A stretch of 64,000 nt of DNA from an uncultured Prevotella sp. (lineage in GTDB: Bacteria > Bacteroidota > Bacteroidia > Bacteroidales > Bacteroidaceae): assembly GCA_900315765.1 (NCBI GenBank), contig ONAK01000010.1:1-64000 (forward strand), in the 5' to 3' direction. The notes beneath the pieces are model-generated. The model had not been told where the DNA came from, ran no database searches, and saw nothing but the letters and a program-made list of their open reading frames with translations. Position 1 is the first letter of the stretch, and each line of letters opens with the position of its first letter. Made by a program: the position numbers and the translations under genes. Of the stretch, positions 35,837-43,847 are shown one piece after another.

Positions 35837-36583
35837 TCAAATTATCATAATTCCCGAATAAATTCTTCCACTTTTAATACCTAGGCGGCGGGCTGAGAAG
35901 AAATCCTGGTGATGCTGATAGGTGCAGATGCCGGCTATCTCGATGTTCTCACGGGCGATGCCAGCCTGCTGCAGATCCTGCGCGTTGGCCTGCCACAGGT
36001 CGATGTGCCACTTGCCATCGCGCTGAAAAGCTATCTCATTCATGTCGAAGCCACCCTGGCAGAAGGCCTCGTACACCTCGTCGCCCACCTCAAAGGCTTC
36101 GGGCCCGATGCTCGGACCGATAATTACCTTCAAATCGGCTGCATTCAGACCGTATCGCTGTTGCATAGCCGCTACGGTCTTACTGCCTATGCGGCCCGTT
36201 GTGCCTCGCCATCCGGCATGAGCCGCTGCTATCGCGCGCACGTGTGTATCGTATATAAGTATAGGCACGCAGTCGGCTGTCGACACACCGATGCAGGTGC
36301 GCGGCATACTGATCATCAGTGCGTCTACACCGTCAAACTTACTGCCCAGGTTCTCTTCGGTCACCTCTACTATCTCGGTGCCGTGCACCTGTCGTGGCAG
36401 TATCAGATGGTCGTCGCTGATGTTGAGCACCATACTCAGCATCTTGCGGCATGTAGCGATGTGCTTGGGATCGTCGTCAGTATAATAGGTAATATTGAAT
36501 CCATCGTAGGGCAGGGCAGGGTTGTAGCACCCGCGCTCTGTAGAAAAAGCTGTTATTCTATCGATGGTATTATATTGTTTCAT
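35837..36583 (-). CDS. pgeF: Peptidoglycan editing factor PgeF (laccase-domain, YfiH/DUF152)
   Basis: A 248-residue member of the multicopper-oxidase-like YfiH family. Motifs are HGTEIVEV (about 66), the STADCVPILIYD stretch (about 101) with the zinc-binding Cys, and AAAHAGWRGT (about 119) with the zinc-binding His. Family members hydrolyse amide links so that wrong amino acids are removed from muropeptides, and some show purine phosphorylase or adenosine deaminase activity. The -7 box lies only 4 bp before the ATG, so the mRNA appears leaderless. Confidence 0.9.
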   Translation of the reverse strand: MKQYNTIDRITAFSTERGCYNPALPYDGFNITYYTDDDPKHIATCRKMLSMVLNISDDHLILPRQVHGTEIVEVTEENLGSKFDGVDALMISMPRTCIGVSTADCVPILIYDTHVRAIAAAHAGWRGTTGRIGSKTVAAMQQRYGLNAADLKVIIGPSIGPEAFEVGDEVYEAFCQGGFDMNEIAFQRDGKWHIDLWQANAQDLQQAGIARENIEIAGICTYQHHQDFFSARRLGIKSGRIYSGIMII

Positions 36584-36587
36584 GCTG

Positions 36588-36617
36588 CAAAATTACTCAT
36601 TTTCTCCGATATATCAA
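36588..36617 (-). promoter_or_regulatory. pgeF promoter
   Basis: Minus-strand TAATTTTG (36588-36595) and TTG (36615-36617), 19-bp spacing; the ATG begins at 36583, close to or at the expected start of transcription. Confidence 0.7.
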
Positions 36618-36737
36618 AAAAAATACTCGTTTTTTGCCTTTTGTTGCGTAAAATTGCACACTTGGGTTGATGTGTGTCAATTGGTTTGATATGCATCAAT
36701 AAAAGTGTTGTGTTCGCACACAATTCTTCAAAAAGTC

Positions 36738-36768
36738 TTGTTTGGTTCAAAATCTCGCCGTATCTTTG
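36738..36768 (+). promoter_or_regulatory. Promoter for the small exported protein at 36872
   Basis: TTG (36738-36740), 20 bp, TATCTTTG (36761-36768). A roughly 100-nt leader follows and contains a small hairpin, AGGTTGGTCG-CACGACCTT, at about 36823-36842. Confidence 0.78.
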
Positions 36769-36871
36769 CAGCGTCAAAAGACAAATAGAAGATTGTTTTT
36801 AGGTATAACATTTAAATTGAACGTAGGTTGGTCGCACGACCTTCCGAGTAAAGAAAAGAAAGGGTAACAAG

Positions 36872-37234
36872 ATGAAAAAGATGATTTTGACACTGGTAGC
36901 AATGCTGAGTATGACAACTGCATTTGCTGAAGGCGAGACCGCAACCGTAGTAAGCAACGTAGAGGCTTATGACATGAATATCAATATGAATAAGCTCTCT
37001 TATGCTTTGAATCTGGCCGACGACCAGAAGGAGGTTGTAGAGAACATCCACCACACATTTGCCGCTGAGATGAGTTTCGCAGCACAGTATGGTAACGAGG
37101 AGCGTGAGGCTCTTGTACGCCGTGCTATCGACAACGATGTTAAGTGGATGCGTTATGTACTGAATGATGAACAGATGCGCAAGTATCTCATTTTGCTCAA
37201 CACTACCATCAACAACCGTGGTTTGAACAAATAA
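36872..37234 (+). CDS. Small exported helical protein
   Basis: A 120-residue protein with a signal peptide (cleavage after AFAEG region). The mature chain is predicted helical, with repeats of Asn/Asp and the stretch LADDQKEVVENIHHTF; the C-terminus YLILLNTTINNRGLN looks conserved in Bacteroidota exported proteins of this size, but I cannot name a domain. It has its own promoter and a strong terminator, suggesting regulated, perhaps abundant, monocistronic expression. Confidence 0.8.
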   Translation: MKKMILTLVAMLSMTTAFAEGETATVVSNVEAYDMNINMNKLSYALNLADDQKEVVENIHHTFAAEMSFAAQYGNEEREALVRRAIDNDVKWMRYVLNDEQMRKYLILLNTTINNRGLNK

Positions 37235-37262
37235 ATACGTTAGTTTTTTATTGATTGTTTTA

Positions 37263-37304
37263 ATCCCCTGCTGGTATAAATACCAACAGGGGATGTTTTT
37301 TTTT
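37263..37304 (+). terminator. Intrinsic terminator
   Basis: Long stem with arms around CCCCTG(C)TGGTA and TACCA(A)CAGGGG (37263-37294), followed by nine or more T residues. Confidence 0.9.
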
Positions 37305-37348
37305 CCTATCCACCCTGTCATCTCGACCAAGCACTCCTACCTCTCCCT

Positions 37349-37452
37349 TGTCATTCCGAGCGCAGTCGAGGAATCTTTGCGGCTTTAGCCGCTTGCGCCT
37401 ATAGGCGCATTTCATGAGATCTCTCCATGCGCTTCGCTTAGTCGAGATGACA
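37349..37452. repeat. 104-bp palindromic repeat, copy R1
   Basis: TGTCATTCCGAGCGCAGTCG on the left and TCGAGATGACAA on the right bound two small perfect hairpins, GCGGC-TTTA-GCCGC and GCGCC-TATA-GGCGC. The same architecture recurs at 39309-39412 and 41584-41686. It lies between two gene ends, with no ORF. Confidence 0.85.
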
Positions 37453-37516
37453 AGGTGGGAGGGGAAAGTACGGGCGCAATGACATCGGGACGGGGCGCGC
37501 CATGTATTGCATAAAA

Positions 37517-37551
37517 AAAGCATAGCTTTCGCATGATGAAAGCTATGCTTT
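37517..37551. terminator. Hairpin terminator with GCATAGCTTTC arms
   Basis: Perfect 14-bp arms AAAGCATAGCTTTC / GAAAGCTATGCTTT with A-rich left and T-rich right flank. The same arms recur at 41692-41728. It probably ends the minus-strand small genes beginning at 38265. Confidence 0.75.
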
Positions 37552-37614
37552 ATAATGTATGACCAATTAAGAATATGTCGATTACTACTTATCTATAAGA
37601 ACTTGCTCAATCTT

Positions 37615-37797
37615 TTATAAACTTCTGAGAGAAATCGTGTCAATCACTTCATCTTTTATTTGTAATGCAGCAATTCGTTTTGGAATTTCTTTGTATTGTT
37701 TCCAATTAGGATTTACTATAATATTGGATTTTGTTTCTTGTGCATAATTAAAAGAACAATAGAAAACAAGAATGATGAGAATAAATATTTTTTTCAT
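37615..37797 (-). CDS. Short AT-rich exported hypothetical protein
   Basis: A 60-residue protein with a clear signal peptide (KKIFILIILVFYCSFNYAQ) and a 40-residue mature part with no recognised motif. It is AT-rich compared with the flanking host genes and lies 48 bp after the lipoprotein gene at 37846 in the same direction. It may be a truncated remnant of a longer exported protein. Confidence 0.5.
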   Translation of the reverse strand: MKKIFILIILVFYCSFNYAQETKSNIIVNPNWKQYKEIPKRIAALQIKDEVIDTISLRSL

Positions 37798-37845
37798 GAT
37801 AATCGCATTATTTAATTAATACTGAAATACTAAAGAACTTATAAA

Positions 37846-38265
37846 CTAATTATATCGAAGATAAAATTCTTTGTATCTATTGGGATAATAAACATAGATA
37901 CAAATCCAATTCCATTCTACAGCAAAATACGGCCAGAATTCATATCTAATAACATTCCCCTCGGGATCAAAAACACGATTTGGCGTACCATATATCTGAT
38001 TATGAATCATATAAACAGTATCACTGGCATTTGTGCCCTCAAACATCATTGTGGGAAATGATTCCTCTTTCAATTGATTGAAACAACTTATAATTGGCTC
38101 GGGGATATCGCTCTCACCTCTAAGTTCTATGGGTACCATAATATTAGTCCAGGGGACGTTTGTTTCCGTAGGAATAACAAAGTCATCTATATTAATATCA
38201 TCGTCCTTGCTACAACTGCAGAAGCACAAGATACACGATAGTAAAATGATAACATACTTATTCAT
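37846..38265 (-). CDS. Small lipoprotein of unknown function
   Basis: A 139-residue lipoprotein with lipobox CFCSCSKDDD; the Asp-rich residues after Cys agree with Bacteroidota surface-lipoprotein export signals. The mature part carries aromatic, beta-rich sequence (YEFWPYFAVEWNW) and ends in PNRYKEFYLRYN. Low GC. I do not recognise a family; the length and pattern resemble small DUF-type immunity or surface proteins. The region upstream to 38404 is AT-rich and otherwise empty. Confidence 0.7.
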   Translation of the reverse strand: MNKYVIILLSCILCFCSCSKDDDINIDDFVIPTETNVPWTNIMVPIELRGESDIPEPIISCFNQLKEESFPTMMFEGTNASDTVYMIHNQIYGTPNRVFDPEGNVIRYEFWPYFAVEWNWICIYVYYPNRYKEFYLRYN

Positions 38266-38401
38266 AATGTATATACACTAAAATTTTACGCTGCAAATAT
38301 AATAATATCATTTCATACAAACTTTTTTTAAAAAAAAATGCATTATAAGTACTTTTTTTTGAATTTATCCCAAGTCTTATAGGGTGAAGGGGAGAGTTAA
38401 C

Positions 38402-38430
38402 GAAAAAAGGGGGCCTAAATTTGGCCCCCT
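38402..38430 (-). terminator. Terminator overlapping the smalltalk stop codon
   Basis: GGGGGCC-TAAATTT-GGCCCCC (38409-38429) with a six-A run to its left that is a T run on the minus strand. The stop codon of the microprotein is in the loop. Confidence 0.85.
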
Positions 38431-38513
38431 GTGGCAGCTGCTCCCACCGCGCCTAACAACGCCGACAGCACCGCTACCACGATCTTCACGATCGTCCTCC
38501 AGTTCTTCATCAT
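38415..38513 (-). CDS. Smalltalk-type microprotein
   Basis: A 32-residue ORF, MMKNWRTIVKIVVAVLSALL then a Gly/Ala-rich end, preceded by AGGAGG, an unusually good Shine-Dalgarno sequence for this phylum. The pattern (basic start with Trp, one hydrophobic helix with Gly/Ala) is that of the Bacteroidales smalltalk proteins, which are found beside HU-related proteins and cell-wall hydrolases. It lies 75 bp downstream of the HU-like gene. A membrane location is inferred; the function is unknown, though a holin-like role is conceivable. Confidence 0.75.
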   Translation of the reverse strand: MMKNWRTIVKIVVAVLSALLGAVGAAATGGQI

Positions 38514-38562
38514 CTTTCTCCTCCTTTCTGTCAATTTTTACATTTTTACATTTTTACATTTA

Positions 38563-38589
38563 AGCGCAGGGGCCTAAGCCCCAAACGCT
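38563..38589 (-). other. Hairpin between HU-like gene and smalltalk gene
   Basis: AAGCG and CGCTT enclose GGGGC-CTAA-GCCCC, abutting the HU stop codon. There is no long T run on the minus strand next to it, so it is more likely an mRNA-stabilising or processing hairpin than a terminator. T-rich ACATTTTT repeats follow at 38526-38561. Confidence 0.5.
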
Positions 38590-39107
38590 TAATCTCCCTC
38601 ACCGGGATTACCCGAACCCGAATGGCTTCCACCTGTCTGACTGCCACCAGTCTGACTGCCACTGTTGCTCTCAGGCTTTGCAGTGTCAACATCATTCTTA
38701 GGTGCCTCCTGCACAGTACATCCGGTAACGAATGTCTTGCGGCGCTGACCGGTTGTGTCGGTCTTTACCTCAGGCTGGAACAGCACGTGCAGACCCTTGA
38801 TGTTCTTGCCTGCGCTGAACTCGGCTGCTGTAGCGGCGCCACCCACTGCGTTCTCAATACCAAGCTTAAAGGCTCCAAATCCGTTCAGCTTAATGCGTTT
38901 TGAGTTCTGCAGCTGGTCCTGCATGGTCTCGATGAGCTCGCTGATAACCGCCAGAATATCGCTCTTCTTAACGGTACAGTTGCGCTGCATGATCTCGGCC
39001 AGTGCATCGGTGTCGATGGTGCCAGTCATCACTGCCTGAGCAAACCATTTGCCGTAGGCCTTCGACGTTGACATCTTGTTCTGTGATAATCGATACAATA
39101 CTGCCAT
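38589..39107 (-). CDS. HU-related DNA-binding protein with Ser/Gly tail
   Basis: A 172-residue histone-like protein of the HU-related family common in Bacteroidales mobile or phage-derived clusters. Residues about 1-125 contain the HU-like fold (LNGFGAFKLGI resembles the HU GFGTF loop). The tail (about 148-172) is a repeated SQTGG/SHSG low-complexity segment. It binds DNA without evident sequence specificity. A consensus promoter, a hairpin-bearing leader and a strong AGGAGG site precede it. The downstream smalltalk gene is presumably cotranscribed. Confidence 0.85.
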   Translation of the reverse strand: MAVLYRLSQNKMSTSKAYGKWFAQAVMTGTIDTDALAEIMQRNCTVKKSDILAVISELIETMQDQLQNSKRIKLNGFGAFKLGIENAVGGAATAAEFSAGKNIKGLHVLFQPEVKTDTTGQRRKTFVTGCTVQEAPKNDVDTAKPESNSGSQTGGSQTGGSHSGSGNPGEGD

Positions 39108-39204
39108 ATTGTCCTCCTTTCTTTGTACCCCTGGCTTCGGGGTGATTATTTACTACTTCAGATTGAGATTTTCCCATCTTGCAGCAATCGCCTCATTGCA
39201 GTTG

Positions 39205-39235
39205 CAAAGATACAACATTTTTCGCCCATTTCCAA
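39205..39235 (-). promoter_or_regulatory. Promoter of the HU-smalltalk unit
   Basis: Minus-strand TTG (39233-39235), 20 bp, TATCTTTG (39205-39212). The leader of about 90 nt holds an ACCCC/GGGGT hairpin (39126-39142 region). Confidence 0.82.
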
Positions 39236-39308
39236 GAAAATCTCCCCCCGCCAGTTAGCCAAAAATGCACCTTTCCCTCCCTTTGTCATGTCGAGCGTAC
39301 ACCCTTTT

Positions 39309-39412
39309 TGTCATTCCGAGCGTAGTCGAGGAATCTCTGCGGCTTTAGCCGCTTGCGCCTAAGGGCGCATTCATGAGATCTCTCCATGCGCTTCGCTTAG
39401 TCGACATGACAA
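39309..39412. repeat. 104-bp palindromic repeat, copy R2
   Basis: Same arms and twin internal hairpins (GCGGC-TTTA-GCCGC; GCGCC-TAAG-GGCGC) as R1. Partial arm pieces (TGTCATGTCGAGCG, CGCTCGACATGACAA) flank it on both sides. Confidence 0.85.
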
Positions 39413-39506
39413 GGGGGGGGAGGAAACGTTCGCTCGACATGACAAAAGGAAGGTGAGTCTTTTCAACTTCTCACCCTTTCACCTCTTCACTTTTTCCCCT
39501 TTTTTC

Positions 39507-39537
39507 TTGCGTAATTCATATTATTATCGTAAATTTG
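39507..39537 (+). promoter_or_regulatory. Promoter of the M13 peptidase gene
   Basis: TTG (39507-39509), 20 bp, TAAATTTG (39530-39537). It fixes the start at ATG 39565, since earlier in-frame codons lie inside the promoter. Confidence 0.8.
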
Positions 39538-39564
39538 CCGGCAGATATTAACTTTTTGAATGAT

Positions 39565-41484
39565 ATGAAAAAATACATTTTGACCATTGCTGCGATGGCT
39601 ATTGGCCTGGCAGCATGTACCGACAGCATCGACAATTACGTACCGGTAGTCGACGACAAAGTGTGGAAGGGTGATGCCAACAAGGACTTAAGCATTAAGC
39701 CTGGCGACGACTTCTACATGTACTGCAACGGCGGTTACTGGAAAAACACCGATCTTGGTAATTCTTTTATCAAGTCTGCATATTGGGACCCCTTGGAGGA
39801 GCATAAAGAACAACGCAGAAATGTGATGGAGTTAACCTATTGGACCAAAGCCATGGCCGATGTAGCCAAGACCGATGCGGCAACCATCAATCTGCAGAAA
39901 CAGAAGCTGCAATCGGCCCTCGATCGCGTGAATGCTCTCACCACCAAGGAAGAGGCCTGGAAACTGGCTGCACAGCTGATGAAGGAAGGCTACTATCTGC
40001 CCTTCAAACTGCATGTGTTTGCAGCCAATGGCAAGATTGGGGCTGCCATCACCAAACATACGGGAAACAATGTTACCGATAAGCCTTTAAATATGCAAAA
40101 CATGCAGTGGCGGTTGCAAAACGATGCCGACCTCATGGCCCTGTTGCGCCCCATGAAAAAGGCCACAACCCGTGGCATCGACGGTGAGAAATACGAGATG
40201 CTGGAGACCATGTTCCAGGAGCTTGGCATCTCGCTCGACTTGGCTTATATGCCCAACATCAGCAACAAAGACATGGTTGCTGAGGATTACGAAAAAGCCA
40301 TCGCTGATATCGAGACGATTCAAAACAAATCGCTGGATGAGCTGAAGGATCTGTTTACAAAGAGCATCGAGCAGGATGCCATATTCTTCGACGATGAATA
40401 CCTCGAAAAGTCGTTGAACACCAATTTCATCTCGTATACCCACAGCGGAGCTGTAGAAAAGTATCTCATGGAGTATATGGGATACGCCGAATCGTATGCT
40501 TACGCTAAGGCTTACCCCTTTGACAAGGCACAGAAGCAGGTTTATATGGATTATGTAGAGCAGCTGCGACAGACCTTCCGTGAGCGCATCAACAACAACG
40601 ACTGGATGAGCGAGGCATCGAAACAAAACGCCATCGAGAAACTGAATGGAATGACTATCAACATCGGCGAGCCCGACGAGTGGATAGAAGAGGGCAGGGG
40701 CGATATCAGCAACGAGCAGACCATACTCGACGACATGCTGGCTATGCGCCGTTCAAACCTGAACTTGCTGCTCAAGCTGATAGGTATGCCTAAGGATAAA
40801 GCGGCATTCCACATGGGACTGATACAGGTGCCTCTCAGTTATGTACAAGCATTCTATATCAGAAACTTAAATGCCATTTACATCTATCCGGAATTTATGA
40901 CGCCGCCTGCTTTCGACCCACAGCAGAACGATGCTCACAACTATGCCACACTGGCGATTGCCGGACACGAGATGACCCACGGATACGATGTGGATGGTGT
41001 GAAGTGGGATAAGGATGGTAACCCCAGCAATATCCTGGCCACCGAGGCTGAAGCCAAGGAGTTTGAGAAGCGCTCGAAACAGCTGATCGACTACTACAGC
41101 TCGCTCGACATCTGGCCTTTGGACCTCGGAGTGAAGAACGACGGAGCGTTTACCGCCGATGAGAACGTGGCCGACCTAGGTGGATTCATCCTGGCTTACA
41201 ACAGCTATCAGAAGCACCTGAAGAAACAAGGTTTCGAGGGCGAGCAGCTACGCCTGCAACAGCAGCGATTCTACGAGGCTTATGCCTACGTGTGGTGCTC
41301 GAAGTGGAGTGATGTTTATGCCCTCGCGATCACCACTGATGACATGGCCAAGGATAGTCACTCTCTCCCCCGCGAGCGCGTCAATGGCGTAGTCACTAAC
41401 ACCGACGATTGGTACGACCTCTTCGATGTTACTCCCGCCAATAAGTTCTACGTAGCACCAGATAAGAGAGTAAGGATTTGGTAA
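39565..41484 (+). CDS. M13-family metallopeptidase lipoprotein (neprilysin/PepO-like)
   Basis: A 639-residue zinc endopeptidase with lipobox AIGLAAC. The zinc motif HEMTH is in AGHEMTHGYDVDG (about residue 476) and the third ligand Glu is in ENVADLGG (about 533), both intact; the C-terminal substrate region VNGVVTNTDDWYDLF and final RVRIW are typical of the family. It probably cleaves short peptides at the cell surface or in the periplasm. It is a host-type gene sitting between the HU unit and the phage-like unit. Confidence 0.93.
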   Translation: MKKYILTIAAMAIGLAACTDSIDNYVPVVDDKVWKGDANKDLSIKPGDDFYMYCNGGYWKNTDLGNSFIKSAYWDPLEEHKEQRRNVMELTYWTKAMADVAKTDAATINLQKQKLQSALDRVNALTTKEEAWKLAAQLMKEGYYLPFKLHVFAANGKIGAAITKHTGNNVTDKPLNMQNMQWRLQNDADLMALLRPMKKATTRGIDGEKYEMLETMFQELGISLDLAYMPNISNKDMVAEDYEKAIADIETIQNKSLDELKDLFTKSIEQDAIFFDDEYLEKSLNTNFISYTHSGAVEKYLMEYMGYAESYAYAKAYPFDKAQKQVYMDYVEQLRQTFRERINNNDWMSEASKQNAIEKLNGMTINIGEPDEWIEEGRGDISNEQTILDDMLAMRRSNLNLLLKLIGMPKDKAAFHMGLIQVPLSYVQAFYIRNLNAIYIYPEFMTPPAFDPQQNDAHNYATLAIAGHEMTHGYDVDGVKWDKDGNPSNILATEAEAKEFEKRSKQLIDYYSSLDIWPLDLGVKNDGAFTADENVADLGGFILAYNSYQKHLKKQGFEGEQLRLQQQRFYEAYAYVWCSKWSDVYALAITTDDMAKDSHSLPRERVNGVVTNTDDWYDLFDVTPANKFYVAPDKRVRIW

Positions 41485-41496
41485 AGCCTCCCTCCC

Positions 41497-41686
41497 TCTG
41501 TCATTCCGAGCGTCCTTTCCTTCCCCTTGTCATGTCGAGCGTCCTTTCCTTCCCCTTGTCATGTCGAGCGTACACACTCCCCTTGTCATTCCGAGCGTAG
41601 TCGAGGAATCTCTGCGGCTTTGCCGCTTGCGCCTAAGGGCGCATTCATGAGATTTCTCCACTCACTACGTTCGGTCGAAATGACAA
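41497..41686. repeat. Palindromic repeat copy R3 with partial tandem arms
   Basis: The full element is 41584-41686. Before it, three partial arms (TGTCATTCCGAGCGTCC, TGTCATGTCGAGCGTCC and TGTCATGTCGAGCGTACA) are strung in tandem, suggesting repeated partial duplication or insertion at the same site. Confidence 0.82.
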
Positions 41687-41691
41687 AGGAA

Positions 41692-41772
41692 AAAAGCATA
41701 GCTTTCGCCAGATGAAAGCTATGCTTTTGATATGTAAAAGCTATGGTTTCGACAGGCGAAACCTATGCTTTT
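41692..41772. terminator. Two tandem related hairpins
   Basis: First hairpin arms AAAAGCATAGCTTTC / GAAAGCTATGCTTTT (41692-41706, 41714-41728), identical in core to 37517-37551. Second hairpin AAAAGCTATGGTTTC / GAAACCTATGCTTTT (41736-41750, 41758-41772) has three central mismatches and spans the stop codon of the zinc protein gene. They end the minus-strand phage-like unit. Confidence 0.65.
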
Positions 41773-41935
41773 GTTCCAGCTCGCGGAGGATGGCACGATC
41801 GCGACTGGGCTTTACGTAGTACAGCCACTTACAGTGGTTACAAACCCGGCGACGCGTGCCAGTCTTCATGAGTTCTAATTTCGATCGCGGCAGCCACGCC
41901 CCGCACTTCATGCATTGCATCATTTCTTCTTCCAT
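41741..41935 (-). CDS. Small two-CxxC zinc-binding protein
   Basis: A 64-residue basic protein with CMKCGAWLPR at the start and CNHCKWLYYV in the middle, forming a four-cysteine zinc site, then an Arg/Lys-rich helix. It follows the primase-helicase gene by 22 bp on the same strand and may be an accessory nucleic-acid-binding factor of that replication module. Not a known named family to me. Confidence 0.72.
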   Translation of the reverse strand: MEEEMMQCMKCGAWLPRSKLELMKTGTRRRVCNHCKWLYYVKPSRDRAILRELEQKHRFRLSKP

Positions 41936-41957
41936 GTTTTTTTAGCTTGTCATTAAG

Positions 41958-43847
41958 TTAAAACGGCATGCCGTCTTGCCATTCTATTTCTGTTTGTTCG
42001 CCATCGTCCGACAGCCAGTCGTTATCATCAAAGGGTAGGGGCTCGTAAAGTAAAGGATCATGACTAATCTCCTTGCAGCCGTAGAAACGCTTGTTGTCAG
42101 TACAAAGCACTATCGGCCGCTTGCCCAACTGCCCCAGCTCCTGCCATCGCATTTTCTGCACGTCAACCCATGTGGCGCGTGCTGTGTGCATCGATTTGTT
42201 TCTGTCGGTCCAGCATATCTGTTCGCCATATAGCACCACGCCGATATCAGCCTGATTGTAGAAGGCCATCGAGCCGTAGATGTCGGCCAGTGTCAGTTTC
42301 TTTGAGCCACCGTCGCTGGTAAGCTTCTTGGGGTGGGCCACAAGCATCACCAGCACGTTTTCCTCGTGGGCAAAGTTCACGCATTGCTGTACTACCTGCG
42401 ATATGATGGTAGACTCAATCTCGCCTTTGCGCCCCTCCAGCAGGATGTAGTTAAACGGATCGATAACTACTTGCTTAACGTTTTTGTGCCTTACCAGCCA
42501 GCGTGCCCGTCGCAGTATGCTCCAGATGGTGTTGTAGTTGGTGCTCTCAATGTGTATGATGCGATCCTCCAGATATCGCTTGGCCCGCTCGTAACTGGGC
42601 AGTCGCAGCTTATCTTCAAAAGCCCCCTTACCCGTAATCAGCGATATATACTCGCTGTAGTGACGCGCCTGAGGCCATTTCTCGGGCGAGAATACAGCCG
42701 CGCGCCAGTCGTACTGACAACACAGGCGCACCACGATATTATCAACAAACGTAGACTTACCACTGCCAGGCAGCCCCGTAAACGGGATGAAGCGCCCCAG
42801 CTCGAAGTGAATCAGGTGGTCGATGCCATAGATGTTGATGGTGCACCCCTGCGGCAGTCCGTTCTTGTAGTAGTCGTCGAGCTGCTGTTCGCAGTCCGAC
42901 AGTTTCAGAATGCCCTCCATGGGCGGCTCCATGGCATTGTCGATACAGAGTTTTATCGCCTCCTTGCCATACTTTATCAGCATGTCGTTACCATCCTTCA
43001 GCGTTTCGCCATCGTATATCCATTCCACTATCTTTACCTGATAGCTCTGGAATTTTCGCAGAAACTCTTCGCGCAGCTTGATGCCCGCCTTATCCATGTC
43101 GCCGGCAAAGAGTATCGTCTCTACGCCCTTCATCTCGAAGTCCAGATACTCGTCGAACACCGACAGGTCGGAATTCGAGCCGTTAGGCACCGATATCACA
43201 TTCTGATAGCCGCACTCCATCAGCGCCAGCGCGTCCATCATGCCTTCGGTCACGATGATGGTGTCGGCGCCAAGTGCAGCCGTGATGTTCCAGGGCAGCA
43301 GCTTGCAGTTGGCCTCAAACTGGAACTCCTTGTTCAGGCTCTTGTACTGGCAGTTCTTAACCTCGCCTTCCTCCATAAACAGAAACGCCAGGAAGGTTAC
43401 GTCTTGCCCCTCGGTAGGTTTAACCTGACTCTTTCGCGTGCAGTAGCCCACGTGAGCATGGTGTGCCGTCTCGGCCGAGATGCAACGCTTTTTCAGATAG
43501 CTTATCACATTCGAGGGGTAGCTGCTCATGTTGATTCTCTGCGTGTCAACCTGATTATAGTACACGCGCTTTCGGCTGTTCTTGCGGCGCCACTCTGCCT
43601 GATTCTCTTTGCGTTCTTTCTCTTGCTCGTCGAATTTCTCCTTCGATATAAACAGCGCTTCGCACGATCCCGAGTAACACTGACCGAATCCCGACGAGAG
43701 CAGAATTCGCGCATCGCGCCTGTGCTCGTGGCCCGGCTTTTTACCGCACACGGGGCAGCGAAATCTCAGGTATTTGCCGTCCTTCTCTTTCCGGGCATCC
43801 TCAACCGTTGTCAGGTCAACTACTGTCCACTTACTATTGTTTGCCAT
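41958..43847 (-). CDS. Phage-type primase-helicase (zinc finger, Toprim, RecA-like helicase)
   Basis: A 629-residue replication protein laid out like T7 gp4 and Twinkle. The N-terminal zinc finger has CPVCGKKPGHEH and CYSGSC (about 33-63); a Toprim domain has IIVTEGMMDALALMECG (about 195) with acidic residues in LFAGDMDKAG (about 248); the helicase Walker A is GLPGSGKST (about 358) with later VVIDPFNYIL (about 468). It would prime and unwind DNA at a replication fork. It overlaps the upstream replication protein gene by 28 bp. Confidence 0.88.
   Translation of the reverse strand: MANNSKWTVVDLTTVEDARKEKDGKYLRFRCPVCGKKPGHEHRRDARILLSSGFGQCYSGSCEALFISKEKFDEQEKERKENQAEWRRKNSRKRVYYNQVDTQRINMSSYPSNVISYLKKRCISAETAHHAHVGYCTRKSQVKPTEGQDVTFLAFLFMEEGEVKNCQYKSLNKEFQFEANCKLLPWNITAALGADTIIVTEGMMDALALMECGYQNVISVPNGSNSDLSVFDEYLDFEMKGVETILFAGDMDKAGIKLREEFLRKFQSYQVKIVEWIYDGETLKDGNDMLIKYGKEAIKLCIDNAMEPPMEGILKLSDCEQQLDDYYKNGLPQGCTINIYGIDHLIHFELGRFIPFTGLPGSGKSTFVDNIVVRLCCQYDWRAAVFSPEKWPQARHYSEYISLITGKGAFEDKLRLPSYERAKRYLEDRIIHIESTNYNTIWSILRRARWLVRHKNVKQVVIDPFNYILLEGRKGEIESTIISQVVQQCVNFAHEENVLVMLVAHPKKLTSDGGSKKLTLADIYGSMAFYNQADIGVVLYGEQICWTDRNKSMHTARATWVDVQKMRWQELGQLGKRPIVLCTDNKRFYGCKEISHDPLLYEPLPFDDNDWLSDDGEQTEIEWQDGMPF

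Noticed and set aside
37300..41690. A CRISPR array, because similar units recur
   Set aside because: The units are 104-bp palindromes separated by kilobases with no regular short repeats or spacers.
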